From contig JAAONU010000004.1 in the NCBI GenBank assembly GCA_012932295.1, forward strand, positions 10,664,630-10,728,629: a DNA stretch of 64,000 nucleotides, in the 5' to 3' direction. Under the pieces are notes generated by a model that did no database searches, was not told the origin of the DNA, and saw only the letters and a program-made list of their open reading frames with translations. The translations under genes were made by a program, and so were the position numbers. Positions 62,101 through 64,000 of the stretch are shown piece by piece. The first letter of the stretch is position 1, and each line of letters starts with the position of its first letter. Source of the stretch: Cyclina sinensis (lineage: Eukaryota; Mollusca; Bivalvia; Venerida; Veneridae).

Positions 62101-63037
62101 TCGACCCAGAAGACAAAAGAAGAGTTAATGGGTCGGAAAGTCTTCCATATGTTTAAAATTCCTAAATAATTGAAAAAAGGGCAGTGGAAAGGGCGACATC
62201 TGCTGAAACAAATAGTGTTTGCTATATAGTTAAACTTCAATTTCCCAAATGCCGTTTACAACATCTTGCCTTGGACAGGAATATTTAGATAGAATAGGTA
62301 GAAAGACAGGCAGACAGACAGACGGACAGATAAATAAATAAATAAGAAAAGATCAAATGTGCCTTTTTGAAACCCGTTATTTCTGTCTGAGTAAGTTCTG
62401 AGTTATTTCTGTCTGAGTAAGTTCTGAGTTATTTCTGTCTGAGTAAGTTCTGAGTTATTTCTGTCTGGAAGTTGTTCAAATGAGCAAGATGGAAATATTT
62501 GAGATATGTCGTAAAAACACAACAAATGTTGAGAAATAATTTCCATCAAAAGTAAAAAAAAAGAATTCATTCATGTCTAAGTTAAAATGAAATGGAATTA
62601 TACCTTCCAGTTTTGTTGTGAATTGAATGTTTTACCGTTTTTTTTTTTCTTAACAAAATTTAAGTTTACTTACTATAATGAATGTGTTTCGCAATGAAAG
62701 TATTAAAGCAAAAAGATTTGGAATGTTAGTTTTTCTAAGGAAATTCTGATATACTTGTAAGTTGGAAAATTAACATATGAAAAACAAAACTCTTACCTAA
62801 ATACTTTGGCGTAAACGGCTCAAGTTCTTTCGGCATGCGTTTGTAGAAAGATACCTCTTCCTCTCTGTAAACCTTACATATAGCCGACCTTGACACTTCG
62901 AGCAGATAGTTATGTCCCCCGGCCATGTATTTGAATGGCCGCAACTCCAGCTCGATTTCATCTGTCTCATCAGCATCTTCAGATTCAATTTTAGGACAAT
63001 CCAGCGTCGAACTTGTGTATGCCTCGATACTGTTCAT
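59159..63037 (-). CDS. IP6K: Inositol hexakisphosphate kinase-like protein
   Basis: Four exons on the minus strand: 63037-62797, 62048-61859, 60405-60195 and 59935-59159. Phases fit (1, 2, 0) with GT-AG borders, giving 472 aa. The family attaches phosphate to InsP6 to make inositol pyrophosphates. Visible signatures: GGH (40-42) with a nearby 'CK' (54-55) as in the IP6K N-lobe; 'FTPKYLG' (75-81); the inositol-kinase motif PxxxDxKxG at 172-180 (D176, K178); 'RIDGYK' then 'ARGFS' as in IP6K; 'ASLL' at 283-286 where SSLL is usual; and 'VDF' (D432), the metal-binding position, followed by QKT rather than AHS. A low-similarity insert of about 130 residues before the VDF motif is also typical of IP6K. 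The start ATG gives a lead of about 35 residues, normal for the family. The gene looks intact but divergent. Its last codons (GTG AGT TAG) form a perfect splice donor and enter a tRNA-like element, so the annotated C-terminus may differ from the true one. Confidence 0.82.
61631..61830. mobile_element. 200 bp TTAA-flanked MITE in a kinase intron
   Basis: The ends TTAACCCTTAACATGCT and the complement of AGCAGGGTAAAGGTTAA form 17 bp inverted repeats with four mismatches, and TTAA stands at both borders. The interior ('gtgcagacca', 'gatcttggtctgcactggtc') resembles a very common bivalve repeat as I recall it. It lies 29 bp from the exon 2 donor of the kinase gene. A piggyBac-type origin is inference from TTAA-CCC. 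Confidence 0.65.
62301..62344. repeat. CAGA/AATA tetramer tract
   Basis: CAGA tetramers followed by ATAA tetramers, inside intron 1 of the kinase gene. Confidence 0.85.
62377..62470. repeat. 26 bp tandem repeat
   Basis: The unit 'atttctgtctgagtaagttctgagtt' minus its ends ('ctgagtaagttctgag') occurs three times in perfect tandem with a partial fourth. It lies in intron 1 of the kinase gene. Confidence 0.9.
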
Positions 63038-63795
63038 CCTCTATTCAACATAAGTTCGACAATGTTTGAAAATATCCCTAGTAAGTTTCTACGTAAAACT
63101 CACATTATAGATCCTATATATGTATGAAAATACATACACTATTTACCATATAAATATCATCAATATTGATTAACTCCGCCTTATACGCGTGCGAACGTGA
63201 ATATATTACACTTTCAACACGATTTAAAAACATCCTGAAAATGTTTACATACCAACGAACGTAGTCCGAACACGGTAGTTTTATTTTACCATCTAAAAAT
63301 ATCCAGAGATACTATCCTATCTTGCTAGATAAAAAGCTGTGTTGATCAAGTTAAGACCTGTTCAACAATCACAGGTTTGTTCAATCTGTGGTCAACAAAG
63401 CATTGATCCCCTCTCTGCGTTATAAATCACACTCCACATGTATACTTCAATTACTACTTAAAATCCCCTTAATCATATATTTAAGTTACCGAGATTCAGT
63501 TAGTTGATAATGACTGCACTCATAAATTTCTCATAAAAACATCTGTTCGCACATATTTTAACGTTAACTGAGACAAATAGGGCTAATTATTCACAGACAG
63601 CCACGTGAAACTTTGTACGTTTTTTTTTTCTAAACCGCATGCAATATCAGTTTCATTTTTCTGATTAGGAGATTTTATTTCACATTTAGAGATAACCCAA
63701 AGAAGCGCATGCCGTTCCATTTTCTTTACAGTTGTGTCAATGTGTGTAATACTGAATGAATTGTACAATAGGTATTCTTAATTCATTGATAAAAA
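63038..63795. other. Upstream region of the kinase gene
   Basis: AT-rich; presumably includes the promoter and 5' leader. No TATA box or CpG island stands out. Confidence 0.4.
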
Positions 63796-64000
63796 TCCTC
63801 CACAAAAATCAGAAGTTACCTGTCTGGAAAAAGAAATATATACTCCTCACAAAACGTCAAGCAACAAAATCACGTGCAAAACGAGAAGTCGGCAATTGAT
63901 GTGTTAGGTGCTATTTCACGTTTTTCTATTGGTCAAAACAGACTGTTCAGACTGAGTTTCGTTTTAAGCTTCCTCATTGCACTCATTAAAAAGAAAACCC
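63796..64000 (+). mobile_element. Second Tc1-like 5' fragment, cut by the window end
   Basis: Matches 56988-57308 with few differences but lacks 108 bp corresponding to 57064-57171. The sequence stops at the window edge just before where a transposase start codon would lie, so its coding state cannot be judged. Confidence 0.85.

Overview
This is nuclear DNA of an animal, most likely a bivalve mollusc. It is AT-rich, its coding exons are short and widely spaced with GT-AG introns, and it carries many satellites and dispersed repeats. Several repeat families (a direct-repeat family with 'gacctggtgacctag' cores, a 200 bp TTAA-flanked element, tRNA-like SINE tails) resemble bivalve repeats as I remember them; that recollection was not checked by search. 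The three sarcoplasmic calcium-binding protein genes also fit a mollusc.

Layout. 1-1115: end of a 414 bp satellite. 1116-8190: unique DNA, microsatellites and one 0.7 kb dispersed repeat. 8190-9495: 22 bp minisatellite with an inverted block. 9496-13770: unique DNA plus two repeat fragments, one carrying a tRNA-Thr-like end. 13770-16545: 23 bp minisatellite with 117 bp and 46 bp higher-order units. 16840-17245: 42 bp minisatellite. 17246-21908: unique. 21909-24245: two adjacent tandem duplications (644 bp x2, then 525 bp x2). 24246-39490: gene-poor, with a 92 bp TA tract, a pogo/Tigger-like non-autonomous transposon (33598-34483) and a SINE-like repeat near 37 kb.

Genes. 39.5-53.7 kb on the plus strand holds three paralogous two-coding-exon genes for sarcoplasmic calcium-binding proteins (180-181 aa, EF-hand). 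They share one phase-2 intron position and an acceptor just before the ATG. The 3' flank of the third gene has a TTAA-flanked element nested inside an older repeat. A Tc1-like transposase pseudogene lies at 57.3-58.2 kb, and a related fragment begins at 63.8 kb. On the minus strand, 63037-59159 encodes a divergent inositol hexakisphosphate kinase-like protein in four exons (472 aa as joined). Its stop codon falls at the edge of a tRNA-like element.

The SCP genes would buffer calcium in muscle or other tissue, and the kinase would make inositol pyrophosphates; nothing in the sequence links the two. I see no operon, CRISPR array or prokaryotic system. The most unusual content is repeat architecture (inversion inside an array, stepwise higher-order repeats, an AABB duplication, nested insertions) and the remodelled 3' end of the kinase gene.
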